From positions 17,911,001-17,975,000 of the forward strand of contig OZ020309.1 in NCBI GenBank assembly GCA_963971305.1: DNA of 64,000 bases. The letters are read 5' to 3'. Under the pieces are notes generated by a model. That model ran no database searches, was not told the DNA's origin, and was given only the letters and a program-made list of their open reading frames with translations. How positions within the stretch are numbered: position 1 is the stretch's first letter; each line of letters starts with the position of its first letter. The translations under genes and the position numbers were made by a program. This document shows positions 11,652 to 24,900 of the stretch, piece after piece. The DNA comes from Arcuatula senhousia. Taxonomy: Eukaryota; Mollusca; Bivalvia; Mytilida; Mytilidae.

Positions 11652-12949
11652 TAATGGGTGGCCTACAGCAAGTCTAGAAGTAACACTTTTAACTATAGAA
11701 TAATGTCAGGATGAGTGATAATGTCATGCTTTAAACAAGTTATGATAGTCCAAATTGAAATTTTATTCATTCAGATCAGTTTTTGGTCATTTTAGACCAT
11801 TATTGGGTGTCTATGGGAATTCCAATGCTATTTCTTAACTTAGGAGAATTTGATATAGTTTTCATTTATTATGAAGCTTAGCTTGAAAAATATATCTCTT
11901 ATGAGACTGTATGAGGTAGGAAACTATTAAAAGAAGAAACTGAGATAATTTTAAGAAGTAAACTACTTAGAAAAATGATAAATGTCCAAATTTTGACTTC
12001 TAAAGAACATTGCGGCTTAATGTCATGTTTACTGGTATGGTCATGTGGGGACTTTTTTTCAATAAAAGCATGAATTCAAGTAAAATAAGTCACCAAATAG
12101 AATAAATGCATTTAGAATAAGATAAGAAACACAGACATATTGCTTAAAAGCTAAGATCATCACCCAGAAATGTCATATTGTGTCAAAATCTAAGCTTTTT
12201 TGCGAGCAAAATTTCACCATTTTGCCTGAAATTGGTTATAACGCCTGACCATTTTTCATAATTAACCCTCTGACTAGAAAAGTTGCATATTAAATGTGTT
12301 GTCTATTATCCTCTCATGCTAAAAACATGCTTGTATTAAAACAAATTGCACAATTCTAGCTTTTTAAGCCCCAAAAGATAGGATTTTAATGATGAAAAGT
12401 CACCATAGCCTTTAATTACCAGTGTCACAGCACTCAAAACCACAAAGTTTGACCTTATATATGTATACAAATGGGTGTTTTGAGTCTTAGTTAGTAAGAA
12501 TATCATCTATTCTACATTTTAATACCATAAGGAACTGATTATCTCATTTCACTTCATCAAATTCCTCCTGACCATACATGTACCCCCTGAAAAGTCAGAA
12601 ATTGCATATTTTCCACTCCGCGAACATTGGACGGTCACAAAATCTTTCACCATGCCCTTATTTCCTTAAAACATGTGTTTTTTATGTTCAGCTAGCATTA
12701 AGCTATTGATAATAATCATTGGTTTGGTTAAAATCTATCAGACTTGAAAAAAATTGCTAAAAAGGCTTCCTGGGTTTCCCTACGGATTAGGCGCATAATA
12801 GTTTTAAGACTAACTAGCTTACAAAAGTACTAATATTTTTATTGAAAAGCATCTGACATTCCTGAAAATTTGTTATTTGACTCAAAATTGACTAGGCATG
12901 GTAGATATACACTTTCTTTCTTGTAGTTGAGGGTTTTCCGAGGTTAATA
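11652..12949. repeat. Segment B: 1,298-bp non-coding spacer of the array unit
   Basis: The spacer is AT-rich with stop codons in all frames. No reverse transcriptase, integrase, transposase or Rep motif is seen. It carries TGTGGGGACTTTTTTTCAAT and GCGAACATTGGACGGTCAC. The element is therefore non-autonomous. The other nine B copies follow at 1,749-bp spacing. Confidence 0.7.
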
Positions 12950-15900
12950 GGTACGAGTACACAATTATCGCCCTTGGATTTTCGTTGTCCACGAATATAG
13001 TTCTATTAAAAATAGTACCTATGAACAAGTATTGTGTGTGTGTGTTCTATTCACTTTTAGAGGTTGATTTTGGTCTCAAATTGATGTCACAGTAATGAAG
13101 AAATTTAATGACATCCTTAAAAATCCAAATTCAATTGGGAAAGGTAGCTCTTTATTGCACAAAAAGGGGGGAGTTTTGCTTTTCGGAAGCTCTCAGATTT
13201 TATCCCCTCTAGGACCCCAGAATTTTCAACTGTCAAAAAAGTTTGATATCTTTGAAAGGAGAATTTGTTGGATTATTTGTTTGCAATTGTGGTAATGAGA
13301 AAGTGTGTTTAAAATTATTTGGTTTGAGCAGGTGCAATTTTTTTAAAATGAAATTTTCTTTTATTGAACAAAGAGGGAAAATTAAATGTGGTCTCGTACC
13401 TAATGGGTGGCCTACAGCAAGTCTAGAAGTAACACTTTTAACTATAGAATAATGTCAGGATGAGTGATAATGTCATGCTTTAAACAAGTTATGATAGTCC
13501 AAATTGAAATTTTATTCATTCAGATCAGTTTTTGGTCATTTTAGACCATTATTGGGTGTCTATGGGAATTCCAATGCTATTTCTTAACTTAGGAGAATTT
13601 GATATAGTTTTCATTTATTATGAAGCTTAGCTTGAAAAATATATCTCTTATGAGACTGTATGAGGTAGGAAACTATTAAAAGAAGAAACTGAGATAATTT
13701 TAAGAAGTAAACTACTTAGAAAAATGATAAATGTCCAAATTTTGACTTCTAAAGAACATTGCGGCTTAATGTCATGTTTACTGGTATGGTCATGTGGGGA
13801 CTTTTTTTCAATAAAAGCATGAATTCAAGTAAAATAAGTCACCAAATAGAATAAATGCATTTAGAATAAGATAAGAAACACAGACATATTGCTTAAAAGC
13901 TAAGATCATCACCCAGAAATGTCATATTGTGTCAAAATCTAAGCTTTTTTGCGAGCAAAATTTCACCATTTTGCCTGAAATTGGTTATAACGCCTGACCA
14001 TTTTTCATAATTAACCCTCTGACTAGAAAAGTTGCATATTAAATGTGTTGTCTATTATCCTCTCATGCTAAAAACATGCTTGTATTAAAACAAATTGCAC
14101 AATTCTAGCTTTTTAAGCCCCAAAAGATAGGATTTTAATGATGAAAAGTCACCATAGCCTTTAATTACCAGTGTCACAGCACTCAAAACCACAAAGTTTG
14201 ACCTTATATATGTATACAAATGGGTGTTTTGAGTCTTAGTTAGTAAGAATATCATCTATTCTACATTTTAATACCATAAGGAACTGATTATCTCATTTCA
14301 CTTCATCAAATTCCTCCTGACCATACATGTACCCCCTGAAAAGTCAGAAATTGCATATTTTCCACTCCGCGAACATTGGACGGTCACAAAATCTTTCACC
14401 ATGCCCTTATTTCCTTAAAACATGTGTTTTTTATGTTCAGCTAGCATTAAGCTATTGATAATAATCATTGGTTTGGTTAAAATCTATCAGACTTGAAAAA
14501 AATTGCTAAAAAGGCTTCCTGGGTTTCCCTACGGATTAGGCGCATAATAGTTTTAAGACTAACTAGCTTACAAAAGTACTAATATTTTTATTGAAAAGCA
14601 TCTGACATTCCTGAAAATTTGTTATTTGACTCAAAATTGACTAGGCATGGTAGATATACACTTTCTTTCTTGTAGTTGAGGGTTTTCCGAGGTTAATAGG
14701 TACGAGTACACAATTATCGCCCTTGGATTTTCGTTGTCCACGAATATAGTTCTATTAAAAATAGTACCTATGAACAAGTATTGTGTGTGTGTGTTCTATT
14801 CACTTTTAGAGGTTGATTTTGGTCTCAAATTGATGTCACAGTAATGAAGAAATTTAATGACATCCTTAAAAATCCAAATTCAATTGGGAAAGGTAGCTCT
14901 TTATTGCACAAAAAGGGGGGAGTTTTGCTTTTCGGAAGCTCTCAGATTTTATCCCCTCTAGGACCCCAGAATTTTCAACTGTCAAAAAAGTTTGATATCT
15001 TTGAAAGGAGAATTTGTTGGATTATTTGTTTGCAATTGTGGTAATGAGAAAGTGTGTTTAAAATTATTTGGTTTGAGCAGGTGCAATTTTTTTAAAATGA
15101 AATTTTCTTTTATTGAACAAAGAGGGAAAATTAAATGTGGTCTCGTACCTAATGGGTGGCCTACAGCAAGTCTAGAAGTAACACTTTTAACTATAGAATA
15201 ATGTCAGGATGAGTGATAATGTCATGCTTTAAACAAGTTATGATAGTCCAAATTGAAATTTTATTCATTCAGATCAGTTTTTGGTCATTTTAGACCATTA
15301 TTGGGTGTCTATGGGAATTCCAATGCTATTTCTTAACTTAGGAGAATTTGATATAGTTTTCATTTATTATGAAGCTTAGCTTGAAAAATATATCTCTTAT
15401 GAGACTGTATGAGGTAGGAAACTATTAAAAGAAGAAACTGAGATAATTTTAAGAAGTAAACTACTTAGAAAAATGATAAATGTCCAAATTTTGACTTCTA
15501 AAGAACATTGCGGCTTAATGTCATGTTTACTGGTATGGTCATGTGGGGACTTTTTTTCAATAAAAGCATGAATTCAAGTAAAATAAGTCACCAAATAGAA
15601 TAAATGCATTTAGAATAAGATAAGAAACACAGACATATTGCTTAAAAGCTAAGATCATCACCCAGAAATGTCATATTGTGTCAAAATCTAAGCTTTTTTG
15701 CGAGCAAAATTTCACCATTTTGCCTGAAATTGGTTATAACGCCTGACCATTTTTCATAATTAACCCTCTGACTAGAAAAGTTGCATATTAAATGTGTTGT
15801 CTATTATCCTCTCATGCTAAAAACATGCTTGTATTAAAACAAATTGCACAATTCTAGCTTTTTAAGCCCCAAAAGATAGGATTTTAATGATGAAAAGTCA

Positions 15901-18900
15901 CCATAGCCTTTAATTACCAGTGTCACAGCACTCAAAACCACAAAGTTTGACCTTATATATGTATACAAATGGGTGTTTTGAGTCTTAGTTAGTAAGAATA
16001 TCATCTATTCTACATTTTAATACCATAAGGAACTGATTATCTCATTTCACTTCATCAAATTCCTCCTGACCATACATGTACCCCCTGAAAAGTCAGAAAT
16101 TGCATATTTTCCACTCCGCGAACATTGGACGGTCACAAAATCTTTCACCATGCCCTTATTTCCTTAAAACATGTGTTTTTTATGTTCAGCTAGCATTAAG
16201 CTATTGATAATAATCATTGGTTTGGTTAAAATCTATCAGACTTGAAAAAAATTGCTAAAAAGGCTTCCTGGGTTTCCCTACGGATTAGGCGCATAATAGT
16301 TTTAAGACTAACTAGCTTACAAAAGTACTAATATTTTTATTGAAAAGCATCTGACATTCCTGAAAATTTGTTATTTGACTCAAAATTGACTAGGCATGGT
16401 AGATATACACTTTCTTTCTTGTAGTTGAGGGTTTTCCGAGGTTAATAGGTACGAGTACACAATTATCGCCCTTGGATTTTCGTTGTCCACGAATATAGTT
16501 CTATTAAAAATAGTACCTATGAACAAGTATTGTGTGTGTGTGTTCTATTCACTTTTAGAGGTTGATTTTGGTCTCAAATTGATGTCACAGTAATGAAGAA
16601 ATTTAATGACATCCTTAAAAATCCAAATTCAATTGGGAAAGGTAGCTCTTTATTGCACAAAAAGGGGGGAGTTTTGCTTTTCGGAAGCTCTCAGATTTTA
16701 TCCCCTCTAGGACCCCAGAATTTTCAACTGTCAAAAAAGTTTGATATCTTTGAAAGGAGAATTTGTTGGATTATTTGTTTGCAATTGTGGTAATGAGAAA
16801 GTGTGTTTAAAATTATTTGGTTTGAGCAGGTGCAATTTTTTTAAAATGAAATTTTCTTTTATTGAACAAAGAGGGAAAATTAAATGTGGTCTCGTACCTA
16901 ATGGGTGGCCTACAGCAAGTCTAGAAGTAACACTTTTAACTATAGAATAATGTCAGGATGAGTGATAATGTCATGCTTTAAACAAGTTATGATAGTCCAA
17001 ATTGAAATTTTATTCATTCAGATCAGTTTTTGGTCATTTTAGACCATTATTGGGTGTCTATGGGAATTCCAATGCTATTTCTTAACTTAGGAGAATTTGA
17101 TATAGTTTTCATTTATTATGAAGCTTAGCTTGAAAAATATATCTCTTATGAGACTGTATGAGGTAGGAAACTATTAAAAGAAGAAACTGAGATAATTTTA
17201 AGAAGTAAACTACTTAGAAAAATGATAAATGTCCAAATTTTGACTTCTAAAGAACATTGCGGCTTAATGTCATGTTTACTGGTATGGTCATGTGGGGACT
17301 TTTTTTCAATAAAAGCATGAATTCAAGTAAAATAAGTCACCAAATAGAATAAATGCATTTAGAATAAGATAAGAAACACAGACATATTGCTTAAAAGCTA
17401 AGATCATCACCCAGAAATGTCATATTGTGTCAAAATCTAAGCTTTTTTGCGAGCAAAATTTCACCATTTTGCCTGAAATTGGTTATAACGCCTGACCATT
17501 TTTCATAATTAACCCTCTGACTAGAAAAGTTGCATATTAAATGTGTTGTCTATTATCCTCTCATGCTAAAAACATGCTTGTATTAAAACAAATTGCACAA
17601 TTCTAGCTTTTTAAGCCCCAAAAGATAGGATTTTAATGATGAAAAGTCACCATAGCCTTTAATTACCAGTGTCACAGCACTCAAAACCACAAAGTTTGAC
17701 CTTATATATGTATACAAATGGGTGTTTTGAGTCTTAGTTAGTAAGAATATCATCTATTCTACATTTTAATACCATAAGGAACTGATTATCTCATTTCACT
17801 TCATCAAATTCCTCCTGACCATACATGTACCCCCTGAAAAGTCAGAAATTGCATATTTTCCACTCCGCGAACATTGGACGGTCACAAAATCTTTCACCAT
17901 GCCCTTATTTCCTTAAAACATGTGTTTTTTATGTTCAGCTAGCATTAAGCTATTGATAATAATCATTGGTTTGGTTAAAATCTATCAGACTTGAAAAAAA
18001 TTGCTAAAAAGGCTTCCTGGGTTTCCCTACGGATTAGGCGCATAATAGTTTTAAGACTAACTAGCTTACAAAAGTACTAATATTTTTATTGAAAAGCATC
18101 TGACATTCCTGAAAATTTGTTATTTGACTCAAAATTGACTAGGCATGGTAGATATACACTTTCTTTCTTGTAGTTGAGGGTTTTCCGAGGTTAATAGGTA
18201 CGAGTACACAATTATCGCCCTTGGATTTTCGTTGTCCACGAATATAGTTCTATTAAAAATAGTACCTATGAACAAGTATTGTGTGTGTGTGTTCTATTCA
18301 CTTTTAGAGGTTGATTTTGGTCTCAAATTGATGTCACAGTAATGAAGAAATTTAATGACATCCTTAAAAATCCAAATTCAATTGGGAAAGGTAGCTCTTT
18401 ATTGCACAAAAAGGGGGGAGTTTTGCTTTTCGGAAGCTCTCAGATTTTATCCCCTCTAGGACCCCAGAATTTTCAACTGTCAAAAAAGTTTGATATCTTT
18501 GAAAGGAGAATTTGTTGGATTATTTGTTTGCAATTGTGGTAATGAGAAAGTGTGTTTAAAATTATTTGGTTTGAGCAGGTGCAATTTTTTTAAAATGAAA
18601 TTTTCTTTTATTGAACAAAGAGGGAAAATTAAATGTGGTCTCGTACCTAATGGGTGGCCTACAGCAAGTCTAGAAGTAACACTTTTAACTATAGAATAAT
18701 GTCAGGATGAGTGATAATGTCATGCTTTAAACAAGTTATGATAGTCCAAATTGAAATTTTATTCATTCAGATCAGTTTTTGGTCATTTTAGACCATTATT
18801 GGGTGTCTATGGGAATTCCAATGCTATTTCTTAACTTAGGAGAATTTGATATAGTTTTCATTTATTATGAAGCTTAGCTTGAAAAATATATCTCTTATGA

Positions 18901-21900
18901 GACTGTATGAGGTAGGAAACTATTAAAAGAAGAAACTGAGATAATTTTAAGAAGTAAACTACTTAGAAAAATGATAAATGTCCAAATTTTGACTTCTAAA
19001 GAACATTGCGGCTTAATGTCATGTTTACTGGTATGGTCATGTGGGGACTTTTTTTCAATAAAAGCATGAATTCAAGTAAAATAAGTCACCAAATAGAATA
19101 AATGCATTTAGAATAAGATAAGAAACACAGACATATTGCTTAAAAGCTAAGATCATCACCCAGAAATGTCATATTGTGTCAAAATCTAAGCTTTTTTGCG
19201 AGCAAAATTTCACCATTTTGCCTGAAATTGGTTATAACGCCTGACCATTTTTCATAATTAACCCTCTGACTAGAAAAGTTGCATATTAAATGTGTTGTCT
19301 ATTATCCTCTCATGCTAAAAACATGCTTGTATTAAAACAAATTGCACAATTCTAGCTTTTTAAGCCCCAAAAGATAGGATTTTAATGATGAAAAGTCACC
19401 ATAGCCTTTAATTACCAGTGTCACAGCACTCAAAACCACAAAGTTTGACCTTATATATGTATACAAATGGGTGTTTTGAGTCTTAGTTAGTAAGAATATC
19501 ATCTATTCTACATTTTAATACCATAAGGAACTGATTATCTCATTTCACTTCATCAAATTCCTCCTGACCATACATGTACCCCCTGAAAAGTCAGAAATTG
19601 CATATTTTCCACTCCGCGAACATTGGACGGTCACAAAATCTTTCACCATGCCCTTATTTCCTTAAAACATGTGTTTTTTATGTTCAGCTAGCATTAAGCT
19701 ATTGATAATAATCATTGGTTTGGTTAAAATCTATCAGACTTGAAAAAAATTGCTAAAAAGGCTTCCTGGGTTTCCCTACGGATTAGGCGCATAATAGTTT
19801 TAAGACTAACTAGCTTACAAAAGTACTAATATTTTTATTGAAAAGCATCTGACATTCCTGAAAATTTGTTATTTGACTCAAAATTGACTAGGCATGGTAG
19901 ATATACACTTTCTTTCTTGTAGTTGAGGGTTTTCCGAGGTTAATAGGTACGAGTACACAATTATCGCCCTTGGATTTTCGTTGTCCACGAATATAGTTCT
20001 ATTAAAAATAGTACCTATGAACAAGTATTGTGTGTGTGTGTTCTATTCACTTTTAGAGGTTGATTTTGGTCTCAAATTGATGTCACAGTAATGAAGAAAT
20101 TTAATGACATCCTTAAAAATCCAAATTCAATTGGGAAAGGTAGCTCTTTATTGCACAAAAAGGGGGGAGTTTTGCTTTTCGGAAGCTCTCAGATTTTATC
20201 CCCTCTAGGACCCCAGAATTTTCAACTGTCAAAAAAGTTTGATATCTTTGAAAGGAGAATTTGTTGGATTATTTGTTTGCAATTGTGGTAATGAGAAAGT
20301 GTGTTTAAAATTATTTGGTTTGAGCAGGTGCAATTTTTTTAAAATGAAATTTTCTTTTATTGAACAAAGAGGGAAAATTAAATGTGGTCTCGTACCTAAT
20401 GGGTGGCCTACAGCAAGTCTAGAAGTAACACTTTTAACTATAGAATAATGTCAGGATGAGTGATAATGTCATGCTTTAAACAAGTTATGATAGTCCAAAT
20501 TGAAATTTTATTCATTCAGATCAGTTTTTGGTCATTTTAGACCATTATTGGGTGTCTATGGGAATTCCAATGCTATTTCTTAACTTAGGAGAATTTGATA
20601 TAGTTTTCATTTATTATGAAGCTTAGCTTGAAAAATATATCTCTTATGAGACTGTATGAGGTAGGAAACTATTAAAAGAAGAAACTGAGATAATTTTAAG
20701 AAGTAAACTACTTAGAAAAATGATAAATGTCCAAATTTTGACTTCTAAAGAACATTGCGGCTTAATGTCATGTTTACTGGTATGGTCATGTGGGGACTTT
20801 TTTTCAATAAAAGCATGAATTCAAGTAAAATAAGTCACCAAATAGAATAAATGCATTTAGAATAAGATAAGAAACACAGACATATTGCTTAAAAGCTAAG
20901 ATCATCACCCAGAAATGTCATATTGTGTCAAAATCTAAGCTTTTTTGCGAGCAAAATTTCACCATTTTGCCTGAAATTGGTTATAACGCCTGACCATTTT
21001 TCATAATTAACCCTCTGACTAGAAAAGTTGCATATTAAATGTGTTGTCTATTATCCTCTCATGCTAAAAACATGCTTGTATTAAAACAAATTGCACAATT
21101 CTAGCTTTTTAAGCCCCAAAAGATAGGATTTTAATGATGAAAAGTCACCATAGCCTTTAATTACCAGTGTCACAGCACTCAAAACCACAAAGTTTGACCT
21201 TATATATGTATACAAATGGGTGTTTTGAGTCTTAGTTAGTAAGAATATCATCTATTCTACATTTTAATACCATAAGGAACTGATTATCTCATTTCACTTC
21301 ATCAAATTCCTCCTGACCATACATGTACCCCCTGAAAAGTCAGAAATTGCATATTTTCCACTCCGCGAACATTGGACGGTCACAAAATCTTTCACCATGC
21401 CCTTATTTCCTTAAAACATGTGTTTTTTATGTTCAGCTAGCATTAAGCTATTGATAATAATCATTGGTTTGGTTAAAATCTATCAGACTTGAAAAAAATT
21501 GCTAAAAAGGCTTCCTGGGTTTCCCTACGGATTAGGCGCATAATAGTTTTAAGACTAACTAGCTTACAAAAGTACTAATATTTTTATTGAAAAGCATCTG
21601 ACATTCCTGAAAATTTGTTATTTGACTCAAAATTGACTAGGCATGGTAGATATACACTTTCTTTCTTGTAGTTGAGGGTTTTCCGAGGTTAATAGGTACG
21701 AGTACACAATTATCGCCCTTGGATTTTCGTTGTCCACGAATATAGTTCTATTAAAAATAGTACCTATGAACAAGTATTGTGTGTGTGTGTTCTATTCACT
21801 TTTAGAGGTTGATTTTGGTCTCAAATTGATGTCACAGTAATGAAGAAATTTAATGACATCCTTAAAAATCCAAATTCAATTGGGAAAGGTAGCTCTTTAT

Positions 21901-24900
21901 TGCACAAAAAGGGGGGAGTTTTGCTTTTCGGAAGCTCTCAGATTTTATCCCCTCTAGGACCCCAGAATTTTCAACTGTCAAAAAAGTTTGATATCTTTGA
22001 AAGGAGAATTTGTTGGATTATTTGTTTGCAATTGTGGTAATGAGAAAGTGTGTTTAAAATTATTTGGTTTGAGCAGGTGCAATTTTTTTAAAATGAAATT
22101 TTCTTTTATTGAACAAAGAGGGAAAATTAAATGTGGTCTCGTACCTAATGGGTGGCCTACAGCAAGTCTAGAAGTAACACTTTTAACTATAGAATAATGT
22201 CAGGATGAGTGATAATGTCATGCTTTAAACAAGTTATGATAGTCCAAATTGAAATTTTATTCATTCAGATCAGTTTTTGGTCATTTTAGACCATTATTGG
22301 GTGTCTATGGGAATTCCAATGCTATTTCTTAACTTAGGAGAATTTGATATAGTTTTCATTTATTATGAAGCTTAGCTTGAAAAATATATCTCTTATGAGA
22401 CTGTATGAGGTAGGAAACTATTAAAAGAAGAAACTGAGATAATTTTAAGAAGTAAACTACTTAGAAAAATGATAAATGTCCAAATTTTGACTTCTAAAGA
22501 ACATTGCGGCTTAATGTCATGTTTACTGGTATGGTCATGTGGGGACTTTTTTTCAATAAAAGCATGAATTCAAGTAAAATAAGTCACCAAATAGAATAAA
22601 TGCATTTAGAATAAGATAAGAAACACAGACATATTGCTTAAAAGCTAAGATCATCACCCAGAAATGTCATATTGTGTCAAAATCTAAGCTTTTTTGCGAG
22701 CAAAATTTCACCATTTTGCCTGAAATTGGTTATAACGCCTGACCATTTTTCATAATTAACCCTCTGACTAGAAAAGTTGCATATTAAATGTGTTGTCTAT
22801 TATCCTCTCATGCTAAAAACATGCTTGTATTAAAACAAATTGCACAATTCTAGCTTTTTAAGCCCCAAAAGATAGGATTTTAATGATGAAAAGTCACCAT
22901 AGCCTTTAATTACCAGTGTCACAGCACTCAAAACCACAAAGTTTGACCTTATATATGTATACAAATGGGTGTTTTGAGTCTTAGTTAGTAAGAATATCAT
23001 CTATTCTACATTTTAATACCATAAGGAACTGATTATCTCATTTCACTTCATCAAATTCCTCCTGACCATACATGTACCCCCTGAAAAGTCAGAAATTGCA
23101 TATTTTCCACTCCGCGAACATTGGACGGTCACAAAATCTTTCACCATGCCCTTATTTCCTTAAAACATGTGTTTTTTATGTTCAGCTAGCATTAAGCTAT
23201 TGATAATAATCATTGGTTTGGTTAAAATCTATCAGACTTGAAAAAAATTGCTAAAAAGGCTTCCTGGGTTTCCCTACGGATTAGGCGCATAATAGTTTTA
23301 AGACTAACTAGCTTACAAAAGTACTAATATTTTTATTGAAAAGCATCTGACATTCCTGAAAATTTGTTATTTGACTCAAAATTGACTAGGCATGGTAGAT
23401 ATACACTTTCTTTCTTGTAGTTGAGGGTTTTCCGAGGTTAATAGGTACGAGTACACAATTATCGCCCTTGGATTTTCGTTGTCCACGAATATAGTTCTAT
23501 TAAAAATAGTACCTATGAACAAGTATTGTGTGTGTGTGTTCTATTCACTTTTAGAGGTTGATTTTGGTCTCAAATTGATGTCACAGTAATGAAGAAATTT
23601 AATGACATCCTTAAAAATCCAAATTCAATTGGGAAAGGTAGCTCTTTATTGCACAAAAAGGGGGGAGTTTTGCTTTTCGGAAGCTCTCAGATTTTATCCC
23701 CTCTAGGACCCCAGAATTTTCAACTGTCAAAAAAGTTTGATATCTTTGAAAGGAGAATTTGTTGGATTATTTGTTTGCAATTGTGGTAATGAGAAAGTGT
23801 GTTTAAAATTATTTGGTTTGAGCAGGTGCAATTTTTTTAAAATGAAATTTTCTTTTATTGAACAAAGAGGGAAAATTAAATGTGGTCTCGTACCTAATGG
23901 GTGGCCTACAGCAAGTCTAGAAGTAACACTTTTAACTATAGAATAATGTCAGGATGAGTGATAATGTCATGCTTTAAACAAGTTATGATAGTCCAAATTG
24001 AAATTTTATTCATTCAGATCAGTTTTTGGTCATTTTAGACCATTATTGGGTGTCTATGGGAATTCCAATGCTATTTCTTAACTTAGGAGAATTTGATATA
24101 GTTTTCATTTATTATGAAGCTTAGCTTGAAAAATATATCTCTTATGAGACTGTATGAGGTAGGAAACTATTAAAAGAAGAAACTGAGATAATTTTAAGAA
24201 GTAAACTACTTAGAAAAATGATAAATGTCCAAATTTTGACTTCTAAAGAACATTGCGGCTTAATGTCATGTTTACTGGTATGGTCATGTGGGGACTTTTT
24301 TTCAATAAAAGCATGAATTCAAGTAAAATAAGTCACCAAATAGAATAAATGCATTTAGAATAAGATAAGAAACACAGACATATTGCTTAAAAGCTAAGAT
24401 CATCACCCAGAAATGTCATATTGTGTCAAAATCTAAGCTTTTTTGCGAGCAAAATTTCACCATTTTGCCTGAAATTGGTTATAACGCCTGACCATTTTTC
24501 ATAATTAACCCTCTGACTAGAAAAGTTGCATATTAAATGTGTTGTCTATTATCCTCTCATGCTAAAAACATGCTTGTATTAAAACAAATTGCACAATTCT
24601 AGCTTTTTAAGCCCCAAAAGATAGGATTTTAATGATGAAAAGTCACCATAGCCTTTAATTACCAGTGTCACAGCACTCAAAACCACAAAGTTTGACCTTA
24701 TATATGTATACAAATGGGTGTTTTGAGTCTTAGTTAGTAAGAATATCATCTATTCTACATTTTAATACCATAAGGAACTGATTATCTCATTTCACTTCAT
24801 CAAATTCCTCCTGACCATACATGTACCCCCTGAAAAGTCAGAAATTGCATATTTTCCACTCCGCGAACATTGGACGGTCACAAAATCTTTCACCATGCCC

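Noticed and set aside
11346..11703. Pair of overlapping ORFs (66 and 69 codons) repeated in each array unit
   Set aside because: No recognisable domain. They are perfectly repeated only because the array is, and the second crosses from segment A into B. Treated as non-coding.
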